NCBI RefSeq assembly: GCF_042610425.1
Contig: NZ_JBGJZM010000002.1
Coordinates: forward strand, 186,001-250,000
Reading direction: 5' to 3'
DNA length: 64,000 nt
Origin: Ectobacillus sp042610425
GTDB lineage: Bacteria > Bacillota > Bacilli > Bacillales > Bacillaceae_G
The position numbers and the translations under genes are program-made. The notes under the pieces were generated by a model that did no database searches, was not told the origin of the DNA, and saw only the letters and a program-made list of their open reading frames with translations. This document shows, one piece after another, positions 17,450 through 26,476 of this stretch (the stretch's first letter is position 1; each line of letters starts with the position of its first letter).

Positions 17450-18471
17450 ACGAACAAAGCATTGCTATTCTCATATTGTGGGCTCTCATTTTTGCATATA
17501 GCATCCTTGGGAGCATCGATTTTGGTGCTGGTTTCTGGTCGATGGTCTATGCGAACCATCGGACACTTGCAAGCAAGGTTGCCAGCCGGTATCTATCACC
17601 GACGTGGGAGCTAACCAATACCGTACTAGTTTTTGTTGTAGTCGCCTTCATCGGACTATTTCCAAAGGCGGCCTTCACCCTTGCCACGGTCATGTTCGCA
17701 CCTGTCTCGCTTATTCTTGTTCTGGTTGCTGTGCGCAGTTCATTTATGGTATTTTCCTACTCGCTGCCGCGTTATGAAAATACGATGCGCATCATTTCAG
17801 GAATAACCGGCCTGCTTATTCCGGCTCTTCTTATTACGGTACTTCCCGTGACAGAAGGGACGTTCGTTGATTTTTCAGGTCCTACCGAGAAGCTATTGTA
17901 TGGAAAGCTCCTTAGTAATCCTACCGTATACCTTTATATTCTATTTGGATTAACGTCCGAATTATTCCTATCCTCCTTGTTTTTAGCTGATTTTTCGCGG
18001 GAGCAAGCTTCAGAGGATGCGTACCGGGTGTACCGACGGGCTGCCATTCTACTTGGGCCGACTACTTTACTTACTGCCATTTTGGCCCTCGTAGCCAATC
18101 AATCAGGTTCAAGCTGGTTACTTACTAATCTGGCACAGGAGATTCCATGGTTTGCAGCATCCCTTGTTTTTTTCGTTATTGGCTATTCGTCGCTTTGGTG
18201 GAACAACCGAAATTATCCGACATTCGGACACCCGCGTATCGCAATACTTGCTACAATCGTTCAATATTTACTGGCTAGCTTCGCATATGGCAAAGCGCAT
18301 TTGCCGTACATCGTCTATCCGAACGTCACTGTTTATACAAGCTTTACGACGAAAGAAACGTTTTACACGCTGCTTGTCCTGTATGCAGTCGGAATTGCCA
18401 TTCTATTGCCAGGCTTTATCTTCTTCTGGAACCTTTTTTTAAAGGATCGTGCGTTTTTGAAGGGGAAATAG
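17446..18471 (+). CDS. ythB: Cytochrome bd quinol oxidase subunit II (YthB-type)
   Basis: 341 residues, about eight hydrophobic helices. The start MNEQSIAILILWALIFAYSI followed by LGSIDFGAGFW is typical of CydB. Partner of the preceding subunit, overlapping it by 4 nt. The gene closes the operon at a strong bidirectional terminator. Confidence 0.92.
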   Translation: MNEQSIAILILWALIFAYSILGSIDFGAGFWSMVYANHRTLASKVASRYLSPTWELTNTVLVFVVVAFIGLFPKAAFTLATVMFAPVSLILVLVAVRSSFMVFSYSLPRYENTMRIISGITGLLIPALLITVLPVTEGTFVDFSGPTEKLLYGKLLSNPTVYLYILFGLTSELFLSSLFLADFSREQASEDAYRVYRRAAILLGPTTLLTAILALVANQSGSSWLLTNLAQEIPWFAASLVFFVIGYSSLWWNNRNYPTFGHPRIAILATIVQYLLASFAYGKAHLPYIVYPNVTVYTSFTTKETFYTLLVLYAVGIAILLPGFIFFWNLFLKDRAFLKGK

Positions 18472-18478
18472 TGCACTG

Positions 18479-18517
18479 CAAAAAAAGGAGGTCGCCCAAA
18501 TGGGCGACCTCCTTTTC
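18479..18517. terminator. Bidirectional terminator between ythB and the efflux gene
   Basis: AAGGAGGTCGCCC and GGGCGACCTCCTT form a perfect 13-bp stem with a 4-nt loop, A-rich on the left and T-rich on the right. It serves two converging genes. Confidence 0.92.
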
Positions 18518-18526
18518 GTATTCTTA

Positions 18527-20107
18527 TTATTCTGCACTGTTGGTTACGTTTTTACCTTTTCCACGCAGTAAGCTGATAACGAAGATAGCTATGAGCATCA
18601 AGGCTGACATAACAGCCGCTGATAAGAAGAGAGAGCCAAATCCGTTTCCTACTACCGTATGAATCGTAGATATAATGACTTCTTTAATCTTTGGATCTGG
18701 TATTTTCTCAATACCTTTTAACATGTCACCAACACTCGTATTTTGAGAGAGGGAGCCAAGCATACCCGCAGGAATCATCTTTGGATTCACTCCTGCATTT
18801 TGTAAGTTCGTCATAATTTCATTTCCAATGGTTTGGAAGTTTCTCGTTAGGAACCCTGCGTAAATTGTTGGTGCTATGGTGAGTCCAATTTGGCGAGAAA
18901 GTGACAATGTTCCAAGCGCTGAACCTTTGTCTGTACCCGCTCCTTCTGTTGCCAGTACATTGACAGGAGCGCCGAGCGTCATGCCAAATCCAAAGCCCGC
19001 TAAGCAGCTTGCGATAATAAACTGCCATGTATTCGATACCCAAAATGGGAAGAGAGAGAAACCAATAAAGGCAACAATACTCGATAAAACGATAGTAAAG
19101 ACAGGACCTTTTTTATCGGTAAATACACCGCCTAGTCCTGCACCAACACCAGATGCCAGTGCGAGTGGAGTCATCCAATACCCAGACTGTGCTGCATCAA
19201 CCCCTAAGTATTGTTCTACAAAAGCGGGTATGAAAATAATTGCTGCAATAAGTGCACCGGAAAATACACCGATCACAAGTGTCCATAAATAGACAGGTGT
19301 ACGCAATAAGGAGAAAGGAAGAACCGGATCTCCTCCGCGGCGTTCTAAACGATTTTCAAGTGTTAACAATACGAGGAACAATGCAATGCCAGCTAAAATA
19401 AAAGCAAAAAAGGACGGATTCGTTAAACTCTTGATAACATCTGTACCATTTAAATTGGTAATACCATACATAATACTTAACACAGCAAGTGCCAAGAGTA
19501 CGGTTCCCTTTAAATCAAGAGGTGCATTTTTCGGATCCTTCGTTTCTTGAATGAACCGGAACGCTAATATAATAAGCGTAATCGCAATAGGCAGGTTGAT
19601 TAGGAAGAGCCAATGCCAATTTCCTGTCCATGCAAGCAAAAAGCTACCAATATTAGGTCCAAGAACTGCTGCCATACCGTTCATACCACCAAGTGCACCA
19701 AGTGCTTTCCCTTGTTGCTCCTTCGGCAGTGTGCTTAAAATATGAGAGCTACCGATAATAAAGATTCCACCGCCGCCAAGTGATTGGACCAAACGAGCTG
19801 CTAAAAACATAGGAAACGAAACACTTAATGCCACAAGCAAAGAACCAAGTCCAAACAACACTACTTCAATCATAAACAACTTTTTTCGTCCATACCGGTC
19901 AGAAAGCTTCCCAATGATTGGTACGCTAACGGAAAGTCCGAGCGTGTACAATGTAATGCCCCATGCTCCCCAAGAAGCGGACACCTCATAGCTTCGATTA
20001 ATCGTTGTTAATGCGCTACTGATAATCCCGTTATCAAGGGCTGCCATAAATACCCCGATTGAAAAAAGAATGATGGCCCAGCGCTGATTTTGACTTGCAG
20101 TTGTCAT
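18527..20107 (-). CDS. MFS drug exporter, DHA2 family (14 TM)
   Basis: Proton-coupled multidrug efflux protein of 526 residues with about 14 hydrophobic helices. Motif A is seen in GKLSDRYGRKKLF, motif C in LGPNIGSFLL, and the family GALGGMNGM stretch is present. Similar to EmrB/Mdr-type exporters; substrates unknown. ATG follows GAGGTGAATTATT. It lies 100 bp downstream of a MarR gene on the same strand, and a palindromic candidate operator sits in that gap, so MarR control is likely. Confidence 0.92.
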   Translation of the reverse strand: MTTASQNQRWAIILFSIGVFMAALDNGIISSALTTINRSYEVSASWGAWGITLYTLGLSVSVPIIGKLSDRYGRKKLFMIEVVLFGLGSLLVALSVSFPMFLAARLVQSLGGGGIFIIGSSHILSTLPKEQQGKALGALGGMNGMAAVLGPNIGSFLLAWTGNWHWLFLINLPIAITLIILAFRFIQETKDPKNAPLDLKGTVLLALAVLSIMYGITNLNGTDVIKSLTNPSFFAFILAGIALFLVLLTLENRLERRGGDPVLPFSLLRTPVYLWTLVIGVFSGALIAAIIFIPAFVEQYLGVDAAQSGYWMTPLALASGVGAGLGGVFTDKKGPVFTIVLSSIVAFIGFSLFPFWVSNTWQFIIASCLAGFGFGMTLGAPVNVLATEGAGTDKGSALGTLSLSRQIGLTIAPTIYAGFLTRNFQTIGNEIMTNLQNAGVNPKMIPAGMLGSLSQNTSVGDMLKGIEKIPDPKIKEVIISTIHTVVGNGFGSLFLSAAVMSALMLIAIFVISLLRGKGKNVTNSAE

Positions 20108-20131
20108 AATAATTCACCTCGATTTCATTCT

Positions 20132-20161
20132 GTTAACATGAATAATTCATTTCACATTAAC
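20132..20161. promoter_or_regulatory. Candidate MarR operator before the efflux gene
   Basis: A perfect 13-bp palindrome, ATGAATAATTCAT (20138-20150), is flanked by GTTAAC on one side and ATTAAC on the other. It lies about 30 bp before the exporter start. MarR proteins bind palindromes of this size. Confidence 0.45.
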
Positions 20162-20209
20162 TAGTTATATGATGAACTTGTTTGAAACAGTTGTCAATTT
20201 TTTAGCAAA

Positions 20210-20683
20210 TTATTTTCCAGCTTGATGAAGCGAGCGTGTAAGAATTTCGAGCCCTTCCTCCACTTTGCTTCTTTCTTCTTCATTCATATACGACATCGCC
20301 CGTTGCAACTTTTCATGACCTGATTGTGTCAAATTTTGAAATAACGTGCTCGCCTTACTCGTCAGCGACACAAGGACGGAACGACGATCATTTGTACCGT
20401 GAACCCGCTGGGCAAAACCAAGCCCCTCCAAACGATCAATAATCCCCGTCATATTCGATAAGGAGGCTTTCATATGCTCTGCTAATGAGCTAACCGACAT
20501 CTGTCCATGCGCATTTAAGAGCATCAACACCTTCATTTGCGTCATACTCACATCAAGCTGAACCCAAGCATCCACATCCCCCACGCCTGCTGCGTGTATT
20601 ACTTGCATATATAGCTGCCACAGCCGCTTATCACTTTCACTCATTCCTGAATGAGACATGTAGTCACTCATACCATCTTTCAT
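20210..20683 (-). CDS. MarR-family transcriptional regulator
   Basis: Winged-helix dimeric repressor of about 157 residues. The recognition region reads MSVSSLAEHMKASLSNMTGI followed by IDRLEGLGFAQRVHGTNDRR, with the wing Asp-Arg-Arg. ATG 20683 has GGGAG nine nt upstream; ATG 20692 is also possible, and the reading can extend to 20767 without a ribosome-binding site. Upstream of and co-directional with the DHA2 exporter, its likely target. Confidence 0.9.
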   Translation of the reverse strand: MKDGMSDYMSHSGMSESDKRLWQLYMQVIHAAGVGDVDAWVQLDVSMTQMKVLMLLNAHGQMSVSSLAEHMKASLSNMTGIIDRLEGLGFAQRVHGTNDRRSVLVSLTSKASTLFQNLTQSGHEKLQRAMSYMNEEERSKVEEGLEILTRSLHQAGK

Positions 20684-21022
20684 TTGCTGCATCTCCCTTA
20701 CCTTTTCCAGTATCCATCTACCGATAATTGTATGTGCTACTAGCAGGAAACTCAAGCACGCATTCAATTACAGCAAGAAACTAGATAAACAATACATTCC
20801 CCATTATAGGAAATAGAAAGAAGGTTTATCCGTTGTTTGTAAAATGGGGGTGCACTGTTATGGAGGAATATATTGGTAGAATAGTACCCCCATAAAAGTC
20901 AGCCTTTCTTCGAATATATATAGAAGATAAGGTATATAAAGGAAATTAATTGTAACTCTTGCATCTTTAAAAAATCTGTACCCATCTATCTAAATGATTA
21001 AAAACCGAGGAGGAATTACATA
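20684..21022. other. Intergenic region before sinI, with a G/C-run inverted repeat
   Basis: ATGGGGGT at 20844-20851 is the reverse complement of ACCCCCAT at 20886-20893, with a 34-nt loop. No gene over 30 codons and no clear consensus promoter were seen. Confidence 0.4.
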
Positions 21023-21154
21023 ATGGTAAGCCAATATGAACCAATAGAAGAATTGGATCAAGAGTGGGTTGAACTCATGCTTGAAGCCAAAAAAAGAGGA
21101 ATTACTCCGAAAGAAATTCTCCTGTTTTTACAAGCAGAATCTAAAGCATCCTAA
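21023..21154 (+). CDS. sinI: SinI-like anti-repressor (43 aa)
   Basis: MVSQYEPIEE followed by LDQEWVELMLEAKKRGITP and KEILLFLQ matches the SinI dimerisation helix-hook. In Bacillus this sequesters the repressor SinR and so derepresses biofilm and matrix genes. GAGGAGG lies at ideal distance from the ATG. Unlike the usual sinI-sinR pair, no sinR follows: the next plus-strand gene is ltaS. It may be a second, stand-alone SinI that acts on a SinR encoded elsewhere. Confidence 0.82.
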   Translation: MVSQYEPIEELDQEWVELMLEAKKRGITPKEILLFLQAESKAS

Positions 21155-21279
21155 AAAATAAAATAGAGATTTCCTTGGTGTCATGGTAAAGCTATTAAAC
21201 TCTTACATGCGAACTAAAAATCCATTACTAAGGAAATTATCTTCATCATTTTCCTGCATGGTAGCAACCAATTTGCCTA

Positions 21280-21311
21280 AAAAAAAGAGTACCTCATGCG
21301 AAAGGCACTCT
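21280..21311 (-). terminator. Terminator of the DUF1232 gene
   Basis: Minus-strand AGAGTGCCT and AGGTACTCT, then TTTTTTT, immediately after the stop. Confidence 0.8.
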
Positions 21312-21681
21312 ATTTGCCAATTGGCAATCGATTATCAATGCTGGATGTGTCTGTATCTTGAAACCACGATTGGAGCTTTTCTTTTGCCTTTTTCTTTACG
21401 TCCTCATCAATGTGCATGGCAACCTGCATAAGTGCTGTTCCGAGAACAGCTACATCATCCGTATACCCGACTCCAGCAAGCATGTCCGGAATGACGTCAA
21501 TCGGGGCTATGAAATAGGCAAGTGCTCCAATAATGATAACCTTATACCGCTTTGGAAGATCGGGCTTTTGCAAAACATAATAAAGCAACAAGCCCGAATA
21601 TATGACCATTGCACCTGCCTGCACAGCAACTTGCTTTACCTTAATCCAAAAAGCTTCCTTTGAAAACTTCTGTTCCATCAT
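21310..21681 (-). CDS. DUF1232 (YkvA-like) membrane protein
   Basis: 123 residues. The segment ALAYFIAPIDVIPDMLAGVG followed by YTDDVAVLG is the DUF1232 signature (a hydrophobic helix ending in P-D-x-I-P-D). Function unknown in the family; probably membrane-associated. ATG follows AAGGAGGGTGA. Monocistronic and convergent with sinI. Confidence 0.85.
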   Translation of the reverse strand: MMEQKFSKEAFWIKVKQVAVQAGAMVIYSGLLLYYVLQKPDLPKRYKVIIIGALAYFIAPIDVIPDMLAGVGYTDDVAVLGTALMQVAMHIDEDVKKKAKEKLQSWFQDTDTSSIDNRLPIGK

Positions 21682-21832
21682 TCACCCTCCTTACTTTTTA
21701 CCTATAATAATAACCCATTTCGGGAAACCTACCCTTATAATAATCCTATTTCAGGTTGATTATTGTAAAAATTTTCTTTTAACCAAAGGTATTGTAGCAA
21801 CACCAATAAATAATTTATGAAAAATTTACAAT

Positions 21833-21861
21833 TTGTTTATTTTTACTCAATAATTTAGTAT
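21833..21861 (+). promoter_or_regulatory. Sigma-A-like promoter for ltaS
   Basis: TTGTTT, 17-bp spacer, TAGTAT. Transcription from here would produce a leader of about 150 nt. Confidence 0.45.
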
Positions 21862-21915
21862 ATTGTTGTTATGCTTAAAATCGATGGAAATTTCAAAAAC
21901 GGTAAATGGTTGAAA

Positions 21916-21987
21916 ACTATGACAATCGAGCCCAAAAATAACCGACACGCATAGTTATGAGCTGAACATGGATCGCTATGTTTTTTT
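21916..21987 (+). promoter_or_regulatory. Structured ltaS leader with mutually exclusive pairings
   Basis: ACTATG (21916-21921) can pair with CATAGT (21950-21955). The same CATAG can instead pair with CTATG (21976-21980), which is followed by seven T. The arrangement is that of an antiterminator/terminator switch. It matches no riboswitch consensus I know. Confidence 0.45.
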
Positions 21988-22015
21988 ATTTTTATAGAAA
22001 GAAGATGAAACAAAA

Positions 22016-23938
22016 ATGAAGGAATCACTTCATGAACAATATAAAAATGTACGATTTATTTTACTTATTGCTATTGTAGTATGGTTAAAAACATACATTA
22101 TAACTCGTATAACCTTTGATTTAAAACTAGAATCATTTTTTCAAGAATTCATCCTATTTATTAGTCCATTAGCAGCATCGCTCTTTCTAGTTGGACTTTC
22201 TCTATTTGCAAAAGGGGCAAAACGAAACTATATTGCCATTCTGATTGATTTTCTCTTAACTATTATTTTAGTCGGAAATGTAGCCTTCTATGGCTTCTTT
22301 AATGACTTTGTTACCTTGCCCGTTTTGATGCAAACATCGAATTTCGGTGATTTAGGCACAAGTGCAAAGCATTTACTAAGCCTCCAAGTATTCTCTGTAT
22401 TCGCAGATATCATTGTGTTTTTGTATATCGCACGGAACAAGAAAAACTTTGCCACAACAAAGCGAATTACGATTCGTGCTAAGTCAGTATATTTTATCGT
22501 AACATTGGCTATTTTCTTTGCCAATTTAGGACTAGCTGAAATGGAACGCCCCGAACTACTCACACGTTCCTTTGACCGTGTGATGCTTGTAAAAAATTTA
22601 GGACTTTATGTGCATCAAGTATACGATATCAGCTTACAAGCAAAAGCAAACTCACAAAAGGTATTTGCCGATGGCAGTAAATTGCAGGACGCGCAAAACT
22701 ATATAAAAGCTAATGAAGTAAAGCCTGATCCAAAGCTGTTCGGCTCTGCAAAAGGAAAAAATGTCATCATCGTATCGCTCGAATCGACGCAGCAATTTTT
22801 AATTGGAGCAAAAGTGAACGGACAAGAAGTGACGCCGTTCTTAAACCAATTTATGAAGGAAAGCTATTATTTCGATAATTTCTTCCATCAAACAGGACAA
22901 GGGAAAACGTCAGATGCAGAGTTTATGATTGACAACTCCTTATATCCGCTCGACCGTGGCTCTGTTTTCTTCACACATGCAACGAATGAATATGTAGCAT
23001 CACCTGAAATTTTGCGTCAACAAGGTTACTATACAGCCGTATTTCATGCCAATAACGCAACATTCTGGAACCGTAATATCATGTATCCATCTCTAGGCTA
23101 TGATCGTTTCTACAATGAATTAGATTATAATCTTACACCTGAAAACAAACTCGGCTGGGGACTAAAGGACAAAGACTATTTCGACCAATCCGTTAGTATG
23201 ATGCAATCCATCAAGCAACCGTTCTATACACGTTTTATTACGCTAACTAACCATTTTCCGTTCACCTATGACGATAGCATCAAAATGATTGAGCCTTACA
23301 ATTCCGGTGACGAAACGCTAGACAATTATTTCGTAACAGCACGCTACGAAGACGAGGCATTAAAAACATTCATACAGCGTCTAAAGGATACCGGCATCTA
23401 TGATAATTCGATTGTCATCTTCTACGGCGATCACTACGGAATCTCTGACAATCACAACAAAGCAATGGCCCAATTCTTAGGAAAATCAGAAATTACGCCG
23501 TATGACCAAATGAATCTCCAACGCACACCGTTGTTCATTCATTTGCCTGGACAAACGCAAGGAAAAACCATTTCAAAACCTGCCGGCGAAATGGACATTA
23601 AACCAACTGTCCTCCATTTACTTGGCGTCAACACATCGAATGACATCGAATTTGGCCATGATTTATTTGCACCAAATCGTAAACCATTCGTAGTCGAACG
23701 AGACGGCAGTTTTGTTACCGATAAATATTTCTATTACAATAATATTTTCTATAACCGCTTAACCGGCGAAGAGGTAACCCCTCCTGCAGATGAAGCAAAA
23801 GATTTAACCGACAAAGCCCAGAACGAATTACGTATGTCTGATAAAATTATTGAAGGCGATCTGCTTCGCTTCTTTGATGGGAATAAGATTAAAACGGGTA
23901 AGGTGAAAACGGTGATTAAGGATAGTGAGAATAAATAA
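22016..23938 (+). CDS. ltaS: Lipoteichoic acid synthase family protein
   Basis: Polymerises glycerol phosphate from phosphatidylglycerol onto a glycolipid anchor at the outer face of the membrane. 640 residues: five N-terminal hydrophobic helices (about 15-190), then an extracellular sulfatase-like domain. Visible catalytic elements are E256 in SLESTQQ, nucleophile T298 in GQGKTSDAEF and the metal pair D472-H473 in YGDHYG, all at positions expected for LtaS. Cleavage after the last helix is usual in the family. The ribosome-binding site is weak (AGAAAGAAG), and a structured leader precedes it. An LtaS paralogue (YfnI, YqgS or YvgJ type) cannot be excluded. Confidence 0.93.
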   Translation: MKESLHEQYKNVRFILLIAIVVWLKTYIITRITFDLKLESFFQEFILFISPLAASLFLVGLSLFAKGAKRNYIAILIDFLLTIILVGNVAFYGFFNDFVTLPVLMQTSNFGDLGTSAKHLLSLQVFSVFADIIVFLYIARNKKNFATTKRITIRAKSVYFIVTLAIFFANLGLAEMERPELLTRSFDRVMLVKNLGLYVHQVYDISLQAKANSQKVFADGSKLQDAQNYIKANEVKPDPKLFGSAKGKNVIIVSLESTQQFLIGAKVNGQEVTPFLNQFMKESYYFDNFFHQTGQGKTSDAEFMIDNSLYPLDRGSVFFTHATNEYVASPEILRQQGYYTAVFHANNATFWNRNIMYPSLGYDRFYNELDYNLTPENKLGWGLKDKDYFDQSVSMMQSIKQPFYTRFITLTNHFPFTYDDSIKMIEPYNSGDETLDNYFVTARYEDEALKTFIQRLKDTGIYDNSIVIFYGDHYGISDNHNKAMAQFLGKSEITPYDQMNLQRTPLFIHLPGQTQGKTISKPAGEMDIKPTVLHLLGVNTSNDIEFGHDLFAPNRKPFVVERDGSFVTDKYFYYNNIFYNRLTGEEVTPPADEAKDLTDKAQNELRMSDKIIEGDLLRFFDGNKIKTGKVKTVIKDSENK

Positions 23939-23940
23939 GA

Positions 23941-23976
23941 AGGAACCCTGGCAGTGCTGTGCCGGGGTTTCTTTGC
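23941..23976 (+). terminator. Terminator of ltaS
   Basis: GGAACCC.GGCA pairs with TGCC.GGGTTTC and TTT follows, directly after the stop. Confidence 0.8.
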
Positions 23977-24206
23977 TATCATTAACATACTTATTCCGTT
24001 AATGATAGCAAAATATGATTCATTAGAAGATCATGTCGCGCCCGTTCTATGGAATAACCAAAAATATGTTCTAAGCTTTTAAATAATTTAATTCTTGTTT
24101 AATTACCCACCATTAGTTAGGTACATTTCTTCACAAAGTTATTAGGTGAGCTCCCATCATTAATTTCACACTGCGAAGTAAGAGTTAAAATAAAACGACA
24201 GTTTAT

Positions 24207-24593
24207 TTAAATTTTTATATTTTTTGTCTCAAGGTCCGCTTCTAGTATGTCATACAGTGATAATTTATAATTAATTTTATCTAAATACTTATTCATTTGC
24301 ATGATTTCTTTTTGGACCTTTACTTTATGGTCAAGTATCATCTGTTTACGCTCTTGTATGGTTTTTTCCCCTTCTTTATACAAATCCACATAGCGCTTTA
24401 TTTCCGCTATAGGCATGCCCGTAGATCGTAATGCCAAAATAAAATCAATCCATTCAACATTTTCATCATCATAAATACGATTGCCATAACCATCACGCTT
24501 TACAAAAGGTAATACTCTTTCTTTTTCATAATAACGTAACGTTGATGCTGATAGCCCAGTTTTAATTGAAAATTCCTTAGTACTATAATTCAT
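24207..24593 (-). CDS. MerR-family transcriptional regulator
   Basis: 128 residues from ATG 24593 (GGAG seven nt upstream; the extension to 24629 lacks one). N-terminal winged helix: YSTKEFSIKTGLSASTLRYY, then EKERVLPFVKR.GYGNRIYDD, followed by a coiled-coil dimerisation helix. No cysteine effector motif, so it resembles the AdhR-type thiol/aldehyde-responsive or ligand-independent group. The SDR gene upstream has a classic MerR-type promoter, making it the likely target. CACTTTAAGTG at 24627-24637 near its own start may allow autoregulation. Confidence 0.92.
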   Translation of the reverse strand: MNYSTKEFSIKTGLSASTLRYYEKERVLPFVKRDGYGNRIYDDENVEWIDFILALRSTGMPIAEIKRYVDLYKEGEKTIQERKQMILDHKVKVQKEIMQMNKYLDKINYKLSLYDILEADLETKNIKI

Positions 24594-24787
24594 ATATTTC
24601 ACTCCATAGGTTAAATGATTCAAATTCACTTTAAGTGGAAGTTTATCCTATTTCTATATCCTGCTCAAGGTAATTTGATTATGGATGCTGTCAGTGCTGT
24701 CCCAAAAAAGTGTAATATTTTGAAAATACGACTTTCCATTATTGTTTTTCAGCATAATTTAGCATTTTTTGATTTTACCCTTCATTA

Positions 24788-24833
24788 AAAAAAAACTGCA
24801 AACACATCTACAACGTAAAGAATGTGTCTGCAG
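24788..24833 (-). terminator. Terminator of the SDR gene
   Basis: Minus-strand CTGCAGACACAT pairs with ATGTGTTTGCAG (one mismatch), then nine T. It separates the SDR unit from merR. No gene is visible between 24594 and 24998. Confidence 0.88.
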
Positions 24834-24998
24834 GTATATATTTTGAGAGATATTTTTTACCACTCTTCCCCATTGCTCTCGATTACTTTTTAATGCCAGA
24901 AAAATGATTTTGCCGACTATACTTTAGCGGTCCTGTTTCCTACATCATCAAAAGATATTGCATTATATTATCCCCAAAAGGATATATAATACAAAGAT

Positions 24999-25862
24999 TT
25001 ATTCCGGAAAGGAAGAAGGAATGGGCTCATCAAAGTCAGCAGATATTGTAACATCAGCCCATTTTTCAATGTCATTGAGTTGAGGACCCAATTTATCTTT
25101 CGCATTTTGAAGAGCTTCACGACCCAATACTAGATGAAGAGGTGGCTTTTCCATATCGGCAATTTGGAAAATGATTTTTGCAGCACGATCCGGATTCCCA
25201 GGTTGTACACCATTTACACCTGTTAACCACTCACGCAGTCCACCTGCTGTTTCTTCGTAGGAATCCGAATCTTGTTTGGTTCCTTTATCCAGTGTGGTAG
25301 CTGCCCATTTCGTTCGAAAAGCACCTGGCTCAATCAAAGTTAGCTTAATACCGAGTGGTGCAACCTCTTGTGCTAATCCAATAGAAAGACCTTCAACTGC
25401 AAATTTACTTGCAGAGTATACTGAAAGTCCAGGAAAGGCAGTAAGGCCCAAAACAGAAGAAATATTTATGATGTGGCCGGAACGTTGGTTCCGAAGTGTC
25501 GGAAGAACAGCTCGTGTAACGTTCATCAAACCAAAAACATTTGTTTCAAATTGATGGCGGATTTGCTTGTCTGTCAGTTCCTCGAAGGCTCCCAGCAAAC
25601 CATATCCTGCGTTATTTACAAGAATATCAATCCGTCCAAATTGTTCAACAGCTTTTTGAACCGCTTGGTTTGCATCCTCTTCGTTATGAACATCTAATTC
25701 AAGAGTAAGAACGCGATCAGGTGCTTGTTGTTTATAAGATTCGATATCTTTTATATTGCGGGCAGTTGCAACTACATAATCACCATTAGCAATTACTTCT
25801 TTAGTGAGAGAACGTCCGAATCCTGTTGAAGTACCTGTAATAAACCATACACGTTTTTGCAT
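24999..25862 (-). CDS. Short-chain dehydrogenase/reductase
   Basis: 287 residues of classical SDR: GTSTGFGRSL near the N-terminus (TGxxxGxG variant), NNAGYGLLGAFEE, catalytic INISSVLG and YSASKFAVEG. An Ala-Arg after the second strand (VVATARN) favours NADP(H). Related to the oxidoreductases often paired with MerR regulators for aldehyde or quinone stress. ATG follows GGAGTGTAATAT. Expression should depend on the 19-bp-spacer promoter at 25903-25933. Confidence 0.92.
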   Translation of the reverse strand: MQKRVWFITGTSTGFGRSLTKEVIANGDYVVATARNIKDIESYKQQAPDRVLTLELDVHNEEDANQAVQKAVEQFGRIDILVNNAGYGLLGAFEELTDKQIRHQFETNVFGLMNVTRAVLPTLRNQRSGHIINISSVLGLTAFPGLSVYSASKFAVEGLSIGLAQEVAPLGIKLTLIEPGAFRTKWAATTLDKGTKQDSDSYEETAGGLREWLTGVNGVQPGNPDRAAKIIFQIADMEKPPLHLVLGREALQNAKDKLGPQLNDIEKWADVTISADFDEPIPSSFPE

Positions 25863-25902
25863 ATATTACACTCCTTTTACCTAATAAATTGGTTACAGGA
25901 GT

Positions 25903-25933
25903 ATCTTAAGCCTTAAAGTTCACTTTATAGCAA
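25903..25933 (-). promoter_or_regulatory. MerR-type promoter with 19-bp spacer and dyad
   Basis: Minus strand: TTGCTA, 19-bp spacer holding the dyad TAAAGTGAACTTTA, then TAAGAT. Overlong spacers with a central dyad are the hallmark of MerR-activated promoters. It lies about 40 bp before the SDR start. Confidence 0.82.
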
Positions 25934-25999
25934 GTATTTTTTAAAATTTAGCTTATAGTGAAAATCGCATTTATCTAAGTCCTTATGTAGCTATTTTAA

Positions 26000-26375
26000 C
26001 CTTTCCCTTTCGGATTCCAAAATCAAGCGCTAAAGAAATTGTTGTAGCAGAGGTGTTTCTAAAGTTCACCAAACTATTTTCTACTGAAAACGCAGGGATT
26101 CCTTCTTGCACTATACTGCTGTTTAAGATGGTGGAAGAAGATGAATTACAATTTATTTTAGAAAACCGCTTAAGAGAGCTCAGTAATTATAAGGGAATGG
26201 ATCATTTTGAAACTATGAGGTAATGCGAGAGTTAATTCGTGTAACACGTGGGAACTTTCGCATACTAGATCGAATACTTGCTCAAATTGAACGAATCATG
26301 AAAATTAATCATCTATCGAGTATCAATAAAGATGTTATTGATACGGCAAAGAGTATTCTTGTAATAGGCAAGTAA
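26000..26375 (+). pseudogene. Remnant of a transposition-helper ATPase (uncertain)
   Basis: From ATG 26223 a 50-residue frame reads MRELIRVTRGNFRILDRILA, then QIERIMKINHLSS and ends at 26375. This resembles the C-terminus of AAA ATPases encoded by insertion elements (ExeA/TniB/IstB-like). A preceding open stretch in another frame, ending in DELQFILENRLREL and HFETMR, meets a stop at the junction, as after a frameshift. No transposase or terminal repeats were found, so this is a decayed fragment. Confidence 0.4.
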
Positions 26376-26405
26376 CATGGCTTATTTCTGTTACTTGCTA
26401 TTTTA
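26362..26405 (+). terminator. Terminator after the transposon remnant
   Basis: AATAGGCAAGTAACA pairs with TGTTACTTGCTATT (one bulge), then TTTT, overlapping the stop codon. Confidence 0.75.
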
Positions 26406-26476
26406 ATTGAAAAACATACGTCAAAATAAATGAAAAGTAACAACCCACCTTACCATTGGTTCTCGATTCACAAATA

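Noticed and set aside
20861..20896. 11-residue peptide (MEEYIGRIVPP) within the inverted repeat upstream of sinI
   Set aside because: Too short to support and without a good ribosome-binding site.
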